From the NCBI RefSeq assembly GCF_029784155.1, contig NC_073692.1, forward strand, positions 240,083,756 through 240,147,755: a DNA stretch of 64,000 bases, read 5' to 3'. Shown here piece by piece: positions 11,015 to 22,021 of this stretch; within the stretch, counting starts at the first letter, position 1, and each line of letters starts with the position of its first letter. The notes under the pieces were generated by a model. It did not search any database. It had not been told where the DNA came from and saw only the letters and a program-made list of their open reading frames with translations. Position numbers and translations under genes: made by a program. Source of the DNA: Uranotaenia lowii. Lineage: Eukaryota > Arthropoda > Insecta > Diptera > Culicidae.

Positions 11015-12400
11015 TCCGCCTCCTTGCCCACTCTTTAAATTAAAAAGATTATGTACGAAAACCGGCATATTCCCATTTTTTTTTAAACTTATTCATTTGG
11101 TGTCATTAAAAATGCTTTTATAAATTGTAATTAACTGTTCCTATAGAACCCAATCTAATGTATTTACCAATTTTCGGCTAGAAGTCATGAACCAATTCAC
11201 CAATTCGAAAAAGGTTAAACTTTTTTTTTCAAACGAAAGCACGTTTTATTCAGTTTGTAAATTATTGGAAAACTCGGTATAAGAACATGTCCTCTAATCT
11301 TTCAGGCTTCAGAATCTCTCTTTTCTTTCGGTAATATGGTAACTTCTTCTTCGGAATACAAACAAATGTTTTTAGCAAGTTTTACATCCTGATTATCTCG
11401 AGGTCGAGTGTACACAAGATTTCGAAAGTGTAATTTTCTGTTGTGATTTTTTGGTTGATTTTCTTGAATATTTGTTAATTTGTACATAATAATATTCATA
11501 ACATTGTTAGCTTATTCATTTTTTTTTAATGCTCTCTCTTTCTTTTTCATATACGGTGGGATAAAAAAATAATCAAAATTTTTCACTGTTACTCCATTTT
11601 GACAAGGATCATCTATTTTTTTTTTTTAAATTTCCATTGTTATATAAAAAAAATCAATTTCAAATTCCATACAAGCATCAGTTCATTGTGTTTTATTCGA
11701 ACTTAAGTTTTTGCGTTATACTCGAACTCAAATGCAGGAATTTTCTTCAGTAAATAATAATAATAATTGTTCAATTCATTGCATTTGCATTATATTATTC
11801 ACTTTTCCATCAGCAAAGTTGAACTTTAAAATTGTTCTTACTTACTCGCAGGTAATATTATTACTTATTATAAAATCAACTACGCCTATTAAGCATTTCA
11901 ATTTTCTTTCATTTTTGAAGAAACCTCTTTAAAATCTCTAGTAAAGGTTTGTCATTTATTGTTCATTAGATCATCCAAAAAAAATTATTTATTTTTTCTA
12001 TCTTCATTTTTTTTTCAGAAGGAAGTCCAAGAAAGATTGTTTTCACCAAAACTCGACAAAAATTTACTTTTATTTGTATGTTGTTTTCTTTTCTTTTGTC
12101 AGTGTTTTGGAACAGTAGGTTATTAGCTTTTCAAAGGTCCATCGAAAAGTTTTCAATATATTTTATTTTAGTTTATAAACTATATCACATAAACTATATC
12201 TACTTCAAGCGCTTTAAAATTTTCGTAATACTAAAATTTATCGAAAGTTTAAAATTCGTTTGTTTCAATTGTTAACTTTCATTCACCATTCGTCCACAGC
12301 GCATTTAACTTTTTATTTTCTAAAAATCTTTAACGGTTTTCAAATCTTTTTTTTTTTTCTTTTTCTCAAAGCAACGTCGAAATAGTAATTTTTATTTTAC
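11015..12400. other. AT-rich, no gene seen
   Basis: Immediately follows LTR copy 1. No primer-binding-site-like TGG motif directly after the LTR and no gag-like frame. Nothing else supported. Confidence 0.4.
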
Positions 12401-13296
12401 TTCAAACCATTCTGTTTTCATTTCGCTCTTATCTTTTATTGGCAGAGCTCCAAAATTTGTTTTCTTTATCTTTTTAAGTATCCTTCATATCATGCTTCTC
12501 TTTTTTTACGAACTTTCAGCGGTAATGTTTTTAAAATGTTCGCATTTAAAAAAAATTCGTCAAATCATCCTATGTTTGTCTTGAATGTCTTTGGTCAAGT
12601 GAAACTTCGCCTTTCTAAAGTAAATGATAATGGTTATCTTTTCTTTTTTTCAACACTTTTTGTTGGCAGAGTTTAAAATGTTCAATTTTCAACAATAAAT
12701 AATTTTATTCTTTTCTCTTACCTTTCGTCAGAGTGCATGAAAGTTTGTTTTTTTTAATATTCGTTTTTTTTTTTAATCATTGGGGTTTTCTTGTGTTTTT
12801 GTTTGTAACTTTCATCGGCAGAATTTTCAATTTTTTTACTTCACCGAAAGCCTTCTTCAAATGATTACGTGCTTCTCTTTTTTTTTCTCTTCGTCGGCAG
12901 AGCTTTTGAAAATTGAAAGTCATTTTCTACTCTTACGTCTTTCGTCGACAAATATTTGGTTTTCAAAATTAAAAAAACTTCAAATAATTCTGTTTTTCTT
13001 TTCTCTTTTCTCATAAAAAGAGATGATGAGAATCTTCCACAAATCATTCTGTTACTCTCTTTTCTTTATCTTTTATAGGAAGAGTTTTAAAATTTCCGCC
13101 TAAAAAAAATCTTTCTTCAATTTATTCGCTGTTTTTCTTCTTTCTTTTTTCTAACCTTTCATCGGCAGTTTAAAATTTATGCTTTTTAAAAAAATAATTC
13201 ATCATTCTGATTTTCCTTCAATTTCCACCTTTTGTTGGCAAAGTTCATAATTTTCACATTTTTCGTCGAAAACGTCTTTTTATTCTCTTCGGCAGC
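12401..13296 (+). repeat. Degenerate T-rich tandem repeat with CGGCAG core
   Basis: About ten diverged units on one strand. Each has a pyrimidine tract (TTTTCTTTT), a core TTTCRTCGGCAGAG, then TTTTAAAATTT, an A-run, and CTTCAAATCATTCTG. Cores are seen near 12437, 12513, 12655, 12722, 12811, 12891, 12941, 13070, 13156, 13231 and 13286, so spacing is commonly 70-90 bp. No frame stays open. Strand-asymmetric T-richness is strong. Possibly a leader repeat of the enclosing LTR-type element; function unknown. Confidence 0.65.
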
Positions 13297-14206
13297 ACGC
13301 ACGGTGTACAACGGACTTCAAGAAACTTTGAAGCAATCTTCGTTAATCCATCGTTTCAAAATACAACTGACCTCATCTTCCAAGCAACACATCAGTCGCT
13401 ACCTCCACTAAATCAAGTCAATTGCCACGCTAATACGCCTGTACATTTCTTTTTATCTATCACCTTTCCGCCTAAAACATCATATATTATATGAAAAGTG
13501 AGACCCAAACTTTGGCATTGTACCACCAAAAATAGTTTATATAAAGATTCCCAACTCTTATGAAAACCGGGAGACAAAAAATAAGCGCCACCATCAAATA
13601 TGACGGCAGAAATGCAACTAAAACACAGTGAACACTGTTAGCAGAAAAAACTCATGTTAATCAGTTTTTATCACACGGTGGGACACATGTACTCAATTGA
13701 GAGTTATTAAGCACAGCAATCAAAAGTCCCATTAACAATAACTAATTTGTGCACTCAAAAATCTCCAGTGTCAGAAATGAGGGTGTGGATTATTTTATGC
13801 GCAGCCACAAAATGGGACTGCACACTTTAGATCTGTGGATTGTGACATTTGTGCTATATTTCAAATCAGTACCTATTGAAATTAGTTTTTTTTTAATTTT
13901 TCTATTCGCTAACCGCTTTTTGTGACAGCAAAAGATTGCACAATATTCAAATTTCCAAAAAAAAAAAAAAATATCAGCATGATTGTTTGACTTTGAAGAA
14001 GACTCAAAATTTGCAAAATTAATAATAAAATAACATTCTTCAAAATTTAACACGACACTTCAGATAAAGTAAAATGCCACAGTTTTATAAGTTGATCCTG
14101 CTGTTTCTATCATGCAGCACTTTGAGTATTGTGTTTTTTCTAACTTTTTTTTTGCAGGCCATTTAGCTAAATTTAGTTGTATGTACAAATTTAACAGAGT
14201 AAATAA
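13297..14206. other. Spacer, no gene seen
   Basis: A short less AT-rich stretch at about 13297-13470 follows the tandem array; the rest is AT-rich. No feature could be supported. Confidence 0.35.
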
Positions 14207-14338
14207 AGGTAGCGGTACACCTCAGGTGAAAATGAAAAATCTTCTCTAGCCAGTAACTAAAAATAGTTGAAAGATGAATTTTGAACTGGTCTTAAAACCT
14301 CCTAAGATGTTTTAATTTCGATTCCTCTGATTTAACCC

Positions 14339-15966
14339 TTTCCTTCCCATGGTAGCACAGGTGATCCACAACTTTGTACAGCTCGCATTTGAACTGGGCG
14401 CTTCGGATCAACACCATTTTTTCACCGAATGTGTACACTCAGAAAAATACTATTATGTATGCCATAAGATTCTCTTATGAAGTGGCGTCATAAGAAAAAT
14501 TAATGAAATTCATAAGATTGTCTTATGATGCGAATGAATTCTGAAGATGAACGCCTACTTCAATGAGAGGTTGTTGCTTTTCATAAGAGATTCTTATGGA
14601 AACAGTAAATCACTTTCTAATAAGAAAAATTCTCGATATTTCATGCTGAAAACATTCACTTTATTGTTTGTCAAATTCGTTTAAAATTAAATCCTTCATG
14701 GTCACCATCAGCAGCGCATCAACAGACGGCTCCATCAAAGTTTTTTTTGCCGCATCTCACTCTTCGACCTTTCGTTTTTTGCCGATCAGCTTGCTGAAAA
14801 GTAAACAAATAATGTATTTTAGTTTACTAATATATTCAACGTTCACACCAAAAACATCAAATCGAACTTACCATTCCGGAGATAACAATAACATTTAAAA
14901 TTGAAGGAAAACTATAATAACTATGAACTGGCGATTGCTTCATACTGTTTGATGATGAAAAAAAAACTGATGCTATGAATGAATGTGTTCATCATTTTTT
15001 CACAATGCCGTTTCTTCTATTTTTCATAAGAACATCGTATGAAAATTGAAAGAATTTCATAAGACTCTTATGAAAAATTAGTTTGGACTCAAAAAAGTGG
15101 TTCATAAGATGTATCTTATGAAATTTATAATAAGATTTCCTCTGAGTGTAGATATGAGTGTAGAAACATTGCACGAAATTTGAAGAAAATCGATTCGCTA
15201 GGTTCCGCTTGGCAGATCAAAAACTGCAAAAAAGTCGGATTTTTTTCGAAATTAAATCAAGTTGTCATTTATTGTTCAATAACTTTACAAGTTTTTATAA
15301 TTTCCTTCAAATAAAAATACTGACGTGCAGAAGGTTGCTTATGCAAGCAAAATCAACTGATGGTTTACTTAGATTTCAACTAAAACATGTACATTTTTGA
15401 GTAAGTAAAGTGGATCACTGGTGATACACTGGGAACAAAACGTACTTTTCTTCCTGTGAAGCTTCTTATCAATACACATGAAAATCATTTCGTCAACAAA
15501 AAAATTCGCTTCAGGGTAGTTATTTCATCTGCTTAAATGGCCACATGTCTCGAAATTCTTGTAAAAGTTCGTGATTTTCTCGAAAAACGGCATGTTTTCT
15601 TTTCCTTGCGCAAAGTGTCATGGCGGCCATTGTTCAAGGCAAAAATGAAAATTTCAAATATTTCAATAAATAGGCTTTCGAGGGATGCGTATACCAAAGA
15701 AGTTTTTTATCAAATAGGATCGTTTTAGTTTATGATCAATGAAGTGATGAAATTCCATGTTTTTTTTTGCAATTATTTCCTGTTTTTCATTTGCACCCTA
15801 TGTGTTGTTATCTTCCCAATGGAGCACATATGCTCCATCTCAAAACCCAAATTTATCAAAAGGATCATTAACGTAGGCTTAAATTATGCATCTTTTGTTC
15901 TAGAACTTACGTTGTAAATCAATATTTCTATTTTTAAAACGTGAAAAACCTCGTGGGAAGGAAAGG
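14339..15966. mobile_element. piggyBac-like MITE (TTAA TSD), copy 1
   Basis: The ends CCCTTTCCTTCCCA and TGGGAAGGAAAGGG are perfect inverted repeats flanked by TTAA on both sides, the signature of piggyBac-type insertion. A second copy with matching body lies at 52646-61201. The element is non-autonomous (no transposase frame) and carries a nested TA-flanked element at 14436-15148. Copy 2 lacks that nested element, which gives an internal empty-site control. It ends at the GGG just before the TTAA near 15967. Confidence 0.85.
14436..15148 (-). mobile_element. CACTCAG TIR element with mini-gene, copy A
   Basis: Flanked by TA at 14434-14435 and 15149-15150. The ends are CACTCAGAAAAATACTATTA and (inverted) CACTCAGAGGAAATCTTATT, followed by several CATAAGA/TCTTATG inverted words. 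The paralogous piggyBac-like copy at 52.7 kb is uninterrupted (GAATGTGTAGATATGAG), proving TA-target insertion as in Tc1/mariner-type elements. The minus strand carries the two-exon frame: exon 1 14943-14872 (24 codons from ATG), intron 14871-14794 (78 nt, GTAAGT...TTTTCAG), exon 2 from 14793. In this copy exon 2 is broken by one extra A relative to copy C. Confidence 0.85.
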
Positions 15967-16663
15967 GTTAACCGTAGGAATGTTATCACATTGAGGGAAT
16001 CAAAAAATAAAATCTTAAGAAGTTTTTAACACTGAGACTGGCTTGAAATTCAACTTTTCACTATGTTCTTAAATTATAAATTGTAAAGTATTCTTAAATT
16101 ATTATTTTCTTTATACACTTTTTTTTATTCATTGCTGATATAAATAATCAAATTAAAAACATTGTGAACGTTAATGTTTTCATTATTATTTTAACTGTTT
16201 AAGTTTGAGTTTTTTCACAATCGATGAATCTGAATGCGGTTAGCTCAATTTTACTGAGTCAGTAGCATTTGTTTCTGCAAAATTTAATCAAATTACTTCA
16301 GAGTGCATTTTGAATAATTTTAAATTTATTGAAAACATATCAGAGTGCATCATGATCTGCACGCTCGTATCTTTAAACACAATTTGTGAGAAATGTTGAC
16401 CTTTTCCGTCAGCAGGTGGTGCTGATGTTTGTAGAAAGAATGTCTGTTGGAATTTATATGAAAAATGTCAAGAGCTGGGTATCTTTATATCTACTATCTT
16501 TGGTACCACCATTATTCGGGAACAATTATAAGTACCAAATTTCTTTACTGTTGTATGCTATTGATTCTGGCATCAACGTCTGCCCTGGTAGCCTTCAATT
16601 GCAGAGTTCTTCCTTGGAGACGATCATTCATTACCAGTCATTAATCATTCTCAGTCATCAGTC
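15967..16663. other. AT-rich spacer
   Basis: Contains the right remnant of the MITE above, then sequence with no recognisable gene. An open frame at 16386-16682 has no motif support. Confidence 0.35.
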
Positions 16664-16722
16664 ATTAACGATTTTAGCATAATCCTCGATCAGCGCCTGG
16701 AATTCAAACCGCAAACTAACTA

Positions 16723-17719
16723 CCATCAAGACGCCATTCACCGCCCAGACACCATTTACCGCCCAAAATCACCCTTTTGTGTGTATTTTGAAAAAACTGG
16801 GATGTTTTCTCCAAATATAAGACCTGTGTTCTGTGTCGGCATCATTGTTCGACCATTTCACTGAAAAAACATCACTTAATTATGCTAACTATAGCCAGAA
16901 ATATAATATTTGGTTTTTCGTTTCCGGTCAAATTATTGAATTCGACGCCTGTTAGCGAACTAGGCATTACTGTACTCCTAGGGCAAAAAGGGTTTTTGTT
17001 TACTAGATAGTACCTATTGGCCTAAAATCGACTTGAAACGATAGTTTTATTTTCGTAGAATAGATTTGCATCAAAAAATTTTCGATTTTTTCAATAGTTG
17101 TTGTTTTTTGAAGCGTTTAGTGATGGGCGGTAATTGGTGTATAAAAAAAGTGTGGGTTCCTAATGACCGGTCACGCACAATTTCTTTGTTTTTAACGCAT
17201 GTATTGTGTTAAATGTGTAAATTGTAAGAAGCATTTAGTTTGATTATGTTAGAAAATGATGTTTTATCGCTGAAAGTAACCGATTACTTGAGGTTGTTTG
17301 CCGGGAATCATCATTTTGTCAGTCAACGCACTTTGTTAAAATTTGTACTAAATTTGCGGAAAAAAAATCACAAAATGTATTCTCTAAAGAGCCAAAATAT
17401 GGTTTTGACAGCTCGTTGTATGGAAAATACTAAAAAGAACAGTTTCCGTGTTGTTATGATAGTTTTTCCTTGAGAAAACATTATCGATACCCGGAAAAGT
17501 CGAGTGGGCGGTAATAGGGCCAGTTGAACACCCCAAAGTTTAGTTAAATATTTTGAAAAGCGTACATTTTTCGCATTCCACTAAATTTTTTTATTTAAAG
17601 TAGAGCAGTTTTGGGATGTATTGGAAAATAAAGCGAATAAAAATCTGCCGTCGTTTTTTTATTACACATGTTTGAAGTTGAAAAACCGCTTAACTGGGCG
17701 GTGAATGGCGTCTTGATGG
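16723..17719. mobile_element. TA-flanked TIR element, 997 bp, CCATCAAGACGCC ends
   Basis: The terminal 25 bp begin CCATCAAGACGCCATTCACC and are perfect inverted copies (the right end reads GGTGAATGGCGTCTTGATGG). TA is duplicated at 16721-16722 and 17720-17721. The sub-terminal motif TTACCGCCCA (or its complement TGGGCGGTAA) recurs near 16741, 16757, 17117, 17505 and 17696, like transposase-binding repeats. No transposase frame. It interrupts the LINE RT fragment. Confidence 0.85.
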
Positions 17720-17954
17720 TACTTAATTGACCAGCATCATGAAGCCTATGAAAGTAAAAAGCCTTTTTCAGCATTGTTCGTTCCATCCTTGAATACGCAT
17801 CAGCTGCCTGCTGCCCCTGGTCCCTACTACCAGAACGGTGTCGAATGGCTCGAGGATATCCAGCGGCGCTTCTTGCGATACGTCCCGATACACGTGAACT
17901 GGCAAGATCCTTTCGCTTTCCAAGCTACTTAAAACGAGTACCTTATGGGGGTCG

Positions 17955-19485
17955 GGCGCACTGGATTTTGACAGCTGAACAGAGTGAAGGAAAATGTAAA
18001 CAAATGCTGCATGGAAACAACACTTTTTAAAGTGAAAATTTGAAACACCTGCCGAATTTTCACAAAAACTGGTGAAAGGGAAAGTTCGGGAAACTATTCA
18101 AGATTCTATTTATGCTCTTTTTTTTATTTTAAATGTATTCTCAATGTGAGTATTATGTGATTGAAGTCAGTGCTTTCAAATGGTATTAAAAAACAAGCTT
18201 TTTTAAATAGTGATTTTATCAATGAAAAATTATCATTTTTCAATTTTTTTCAACTTTATATTCATAAAAAATGTTTGAATAATCACATATTAGCGAGGTT
18301 TGGTTGTGTAAGGTCGTCATGGTATGGTAAATCGGCTTGAAAGTTGACTTTTTTTTTTGGTTTTCTTTGTTATTTTTGGATTGATTCAGTTGAAAATATG
18401 CACAAAGGTAAGTGAATCAATACGAAAATCAGTATTCATTATGCAAAACTTTTTATTCCTTTAATATTAAACTTTACTTTACTCAAAAAATGTACTTTTC
18501 ATGTCTAAATTATTAAATAATTTAAAAACCATTATATCAACAAATCTTAGACATGTTAGTTATTTATACTCGATGTCAAATTAAAAAAGAATTTCATTTT
18601 AAAAGCAATTTAACACTAAACCGATAGTTTGATTTTTTTTTTAAATTGTTTGAAAAACATATTGTGAGGTTTTATTAACCAGGTGTGAATCATGTGATGA
18701 AGTATCGTTCTTAAATAATTGTATGTTTAATCGCTGAACTCTTTTTCCCTTCATTCCTAATAACTATTTTAATTTTTTCTAAACTATTAAGTGTTCGGAA
18801 AAATGATCATTTTTACAATATTTAAATAATCAAATTGTAACCGAATGAACTTAGTCAATAGACAGCCTTCCATTCGCATATAGTCATAATTCGCTTACTC
18901 GAACTGCATGCATCTTTGAGCTTAAACACACTTTATTTGCAATTTTTGGCTGACTAAGCATTCAAAACTTTTAAAGTAAATAAATTAAAACACACCTAGG
19001 TCATTTGACCTTTATTTACATTCCAGAACCGGTTCCGCTAGAGAATTAGTTTTGTTCTAAAATGCTTATTTTGGTCAATGAAATCAGTGATTTTTTATGT
19101 GAAAAAAATCGGTATTTTCAAATTTTAAAATTCTACCAAAAATCATTTTGCAACTAGTTATATCTCTTTTAACTTCTAGTGAAAAAAAACGGGGAGGGTT
19201 CAAGCAAAAATTCATCATAAAATAATGTTTTTTGTGGAGTTCCATAAAGTAATGAATGAAACATGCATTTTATTTTGATCATCTGTCATTAGATCGTTTT
19301 ATAAATTTTTACAAACTTTACGAAATTTGAATCTACTTACATTAAACAACAAACTTGTAGAAGAAACGGACCAAAAAAACCTATTTTAACTAATGAAATA
19401 ACTGTTTGAAAAACCTCATAAATATGCTCACTTTGTTTACACTTGAGCTCACTCTGTTCGTAAATTTCACAGTTGGCAGCAGTGC
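17955..19485. mobile_element. Non-autonomous TIR element, ~1.5 kb, inside LINE fragment
   Basis: The left end (GCGCACTGG...ACAGCTGAACAGAGTGA...TGTAAACAAATG) and the right end (inverted: GCACTGCTGCCAACTG...GAACAGAGTGAGC...TGTAAACAAAGTG) form imperfect 55-60 bp inverted repeats. The interior is AT-rich with no transposase. The element separates two collinear pieces of a LINE RT pseudogene, so its presence as an insertion is well supported. Exact ends and TSD are uncertain by about 10-20 bp. Confidence 0.6.
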
Positions 19486-19672
19486 AGCTGGACCGAAGCG
19501 AATAGACATTGATATCCTTCAAGCCCGCAGACATGCAACACGTGCCGCATTCGTCGCCGATCTCCTGACATCGCAAATCGACTGTCCCACTAGACTGAGT
19601 CGATTCGAGGTCATTTTTGAAATTCTCAAACCCTGGGCTCTAAACAGCTTCGTTTTGGTCCAAACTCATTCA

Positions 19673-20110
19673 TGATTTTTTTGCCGAATTTTTAAGTGAC
19701 GTTTACATGAGTAAATTTTAACTTTTAGGTTTGTATGGGAAAGTTGATTTGTGTTCGGAAAAATCAATATCATATTTGTTTCTTCTGTGGAACCATGGTT
19801 CCAATGTTGTCAGTTGAAGTGAATGTTTTTCAATGTCAAAAAACATGACCCTATCCAACTCCCAGTAACTCTTTACCTTATAAAATTCTAAGTTCCGTTC
19901 TTGGACAAAGTTGTTCAGCGGAAAATTTCCTATAACGAAATCATATATTGGTACACAAATGGCTAGATGGCTTCGTTTCAAGGAAGAAACAAAAATGATG
20001 TTGACTTTTCCGAACAAAATATTCAAATTTTTTCATACAAACCAAAAAGTGAATATTTTCTTATGTAAACGTTACTTAGAAATTCGGCAAGAAATCATAG
20101 ATGAGTTTTG
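19673..20110. mobile_element. MITE with ~110 bp inverted arms
   Basis: The left arm starts CATGATTTTTTTGCCGAATTT then AAGTGACGTTTACATGAG. The right arm read in reverse is ATGATTTCTTGCCGAATTTC then AAGTAACGTTTACATAAG, and homology continues through GTTTGTATG and TTCGGAAAA. Both sides are preceded by ACTCAT-like sequence. The total is about 440 bp with no coding capacity. Confidence 0.75.
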
Positions 20111-20204
20111 AACCTTAACACAGTTTTTTAGATCCATGGTTTTAGAAAAACAAAAATGACCTCTAATCGACTCAAACAAAAATCTAGACTCCTCGGCTCC
20201 TATG

Positions 20205-20612
20205 TGTAGTGACCGGGCCGGGATGTTCCTCATCGCACGCCACGTTTTCAATTCGGCTTTTCGGAGCCGAGAAATTCGCGTCCGTACTTGTCGAATCTGT
20301 TTTCTTAACTGCCGTTTTCTGCTGAGCATCATGCATGACACGAGACCCGCATGCAATTAGTTCACCAACACAATCTCAACGCGTGTAACAGTTTAGCTCT
20401 TTCAACCGCTTTCACTATACATACATACGACCGTATTCTCAGTATCGACAGTAATCACAAACACGCTTAAGCTACGCTTTCTCAATCTCATTTCGTCAAA
20501 CGACGCGTAACGCTCACGCTTATTTCTATTAAGGCATATTCTAACTGTTTCAACCTACTTCGACTATGGGCTCAATTTCTTTTATATTTCTTACTCTGTC
20601 CTGATCCCTACA
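20205..20612. repeat. LTR-like repeat, copy 2 (408 bp, uninterrupted)
   Basis: Same sequence as 10275-11014 without the nested MITE. TGTAG...CTACA ends. Followed by CATTC (20613-20617), the same pentamer that precedes copy 1. Neither copy has matching flanks of its own. No polypurine tract is visible just upstream (the sequence there is CTCCTCGGCTCCTATG), which weakens a standard LTR-retrotransposon reading. Confidence 0.7.
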
Positions 20613-21667
20613 CATTCCACCCAAGCAACCAGAATTCCCTTAAAAAGGTTCCATAGAAGCTTAATCAGCTCTCGTTTGTGTCTGAAGAGAATGCTAATCA
20701 GCCCAAAATTTAAGTTCTTAAAGTTACTTTCAAGTTCGTTTAGGTGGCTGTAGAGAACGCTATTCAGCTTCTAAGAGAATGTCAAGAAACTTCTACGCGC
20801 CGAAAAAAAAAATCCGATTGACAGATTGCTCTGACAACCACATGGCAGATTGCTAGGTTGCCGGTCTATCATGGTCTATCTCATTGATTTTAATTATATT
20901 GTTTTGATTACAAAAGCTGCTTACACGTCTAGAGCAGTGGTCGGCAACCTTTTGAGTCAGAAGAGCCAAAAATTTAAAATTTTCAAAATTTCAGAGTTTG
21001 AAAGAGCCACATTGAAGATTTATTGGTTTAAAAAAAAAATATATATATATATTAATGATCAGTGTACCTAAGTTTTCCTTTAAAATCATTCCTTTAGAAT
21101 CATAAAAGTTTATTCTTACTCTTGGATATTTTTTTAATCTGTATCTGATTATCATGGATTCTTTTATGGATCGTTAATTCTTTTAACATGGTGTGATTTT
21201 ATATCACCGATAGCAAATATCGGGTGGAGAAAATGTAAAATCCATATCAAGCTTAAATGAACACTTTGCATGATGTTAAAGTGAAAGAGTTTAACATACA
21301 TATTAACATAATTTATAAATTCTTCGGCAAAGAAAAGCTTACCATAACAAATAACAAAGCGAAGGGAATAAATTTTCATAAAGTTTTCAAGCTTTCTCAT
21401 GACAATTCCCTAGAATTAGTTTATGTTTTCTAAATCCAGAAGAGTGAGAATAAATTCAACTGAAATTAATGTAGCCAAAAATTTAAATCTTGCTCCTGAA
21501 AACTGGTTACATATGTCATTCCAAACTAAAAATTTTCGAAATTCATTACATCAAGTGAATGAGTGTTCACAATTTTATGCATCTTGAAAATTCAATAATC
21601 CCATTTTATGTCACATGTGATATCTTCAGCATTGTGTGTCCAATCGAATTATGAATGAAATTTAATA

Positions 21668-21724
21668 GCCTTGATGAGTAATCTACATTGTAGAATCCAC
21701 AATGTAGATTATTCATCAGGGCTT
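21668..21724. repeat. Short hairpin (inverted repeat)
   Basis: AGCC-TTGATGAGTAATCTACATTG and its near-perfect inverted copy (CAATGTAGATTATTCATCAGGGCT) are separated by a few bases, giving a roughly 27-bp stem. Role unknown; possibly a tiny foldback MITE. Confidence 0.6.
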
Positions 21725-21729
21725 ACTAA

Positions 21730-22006
21730 TGCCGTTTTCGTTTTTCTCCACTAGCGCGGGGCAAAACTTTTTCTGAATAAACAAACAGAATCGTTACCCG
21801 GGACGATGCAAATATATGGTTGCTATAATCACTCTTATGTTTACCCCCAAAACTGACAACTTTTACGGGGTGCAACCGCCTGCTTGAGGTTCAAATCTCG
21901 GGCAAATCTAGTGGACTTCTGAATTAATAAACGAACATAATAACAGCAGTTAGGGCAAAACTCGTGGGTAACTAGGTTGCCACTGCCAATAAACGAAAAC
22001 ACTATT
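21730..22006 (+). mobile_element. 275-bp MITE, copy 1 (inverted relative to 43432-43706)
   Basis: Nearly identical to the reverse complement of 43432-43706 (shared GCAAATATATGGTTGCTATA, GTTACCCGGGACGATGCAAA, AACCGCCTGCTTGAGGTTCA). The ends are GTTTTCGTTT...AAACGAAAAC. It contains AGGTTCAAATCTCGGG, which looks a little like a Pol III B box, but no convincing A box was found, so SINE status is not claimed. Confidence 0.7.
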
Positions 22007-22021
22007 AAGCTTAGATTACTA

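Larger units (their letters stand above)
14207..16064. mobile_element. Decayed AGGT-GCGGTACACCTCAGG MITE, split by insertion
   Basis: The left part (14207-14338) starts AGGTAGCGGTACACCTCAGG and continues as in the complete copy at 25534-25917. The right part (15971-16064) resumes the same family (TAAAATCTTAAGAAGTTTTTAACACTGAGACTGGCTTGAA...). Between them sits the TTAA-flanked element 14339-15966. The right terminus is degraded. Confidence 0.6.
16664..19672 (+). pseudogene. Jockey/CR1-type LINE RT fragment, split by two TIR elements
   Basis: Three collinear pieces on the plus strand match the C-terminal half of a LINE reverse transcriptase. Piece 1 (about 16664-16722) reads like VI-D-x-x-IILDQRLEFKPQTNY (the usual LGVILD...F). 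Piece 2 (about 17722-17945) contains SIVRSILEYASAA and, after a frameshift, NGVEWLEDIQRRFLRY and a LP-x-Y-like block. Piece 3 (about 19490-19672) reads RIDIDILQARRHATRAAFVA then DLLTSQIDCP. Frameshifts and a short deletion after piece 1 show it is dead. The two gaps are exactly filled by TIR elements. Clade assignment is from memory. Confidence 0.7.

Noticed and set aside
16386..16682. 98-aa plus-strand frame
   Set aside because: No motif before the LINE RT piece and its end overlaps that piece in another frame; composition is that of AT-rich noncoding DNA.
20620..20640. CATTC at 20613-20617 as a TSD of the CCCAAGCAACC element
   Set aside because: The right flank of that element (CAGTTCTA) does not match, whereas CATTC matches the left flank of LTR copy 1.
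21860..21930. Possible tRNA-like SINE (AGGTTCAAATCTCGGG resembles a B box)
   Set aside because: No A box at the right distance and no foldable cloverleaf; both copies have inverted GTTTTCGTTT ends, favouring a MITE.
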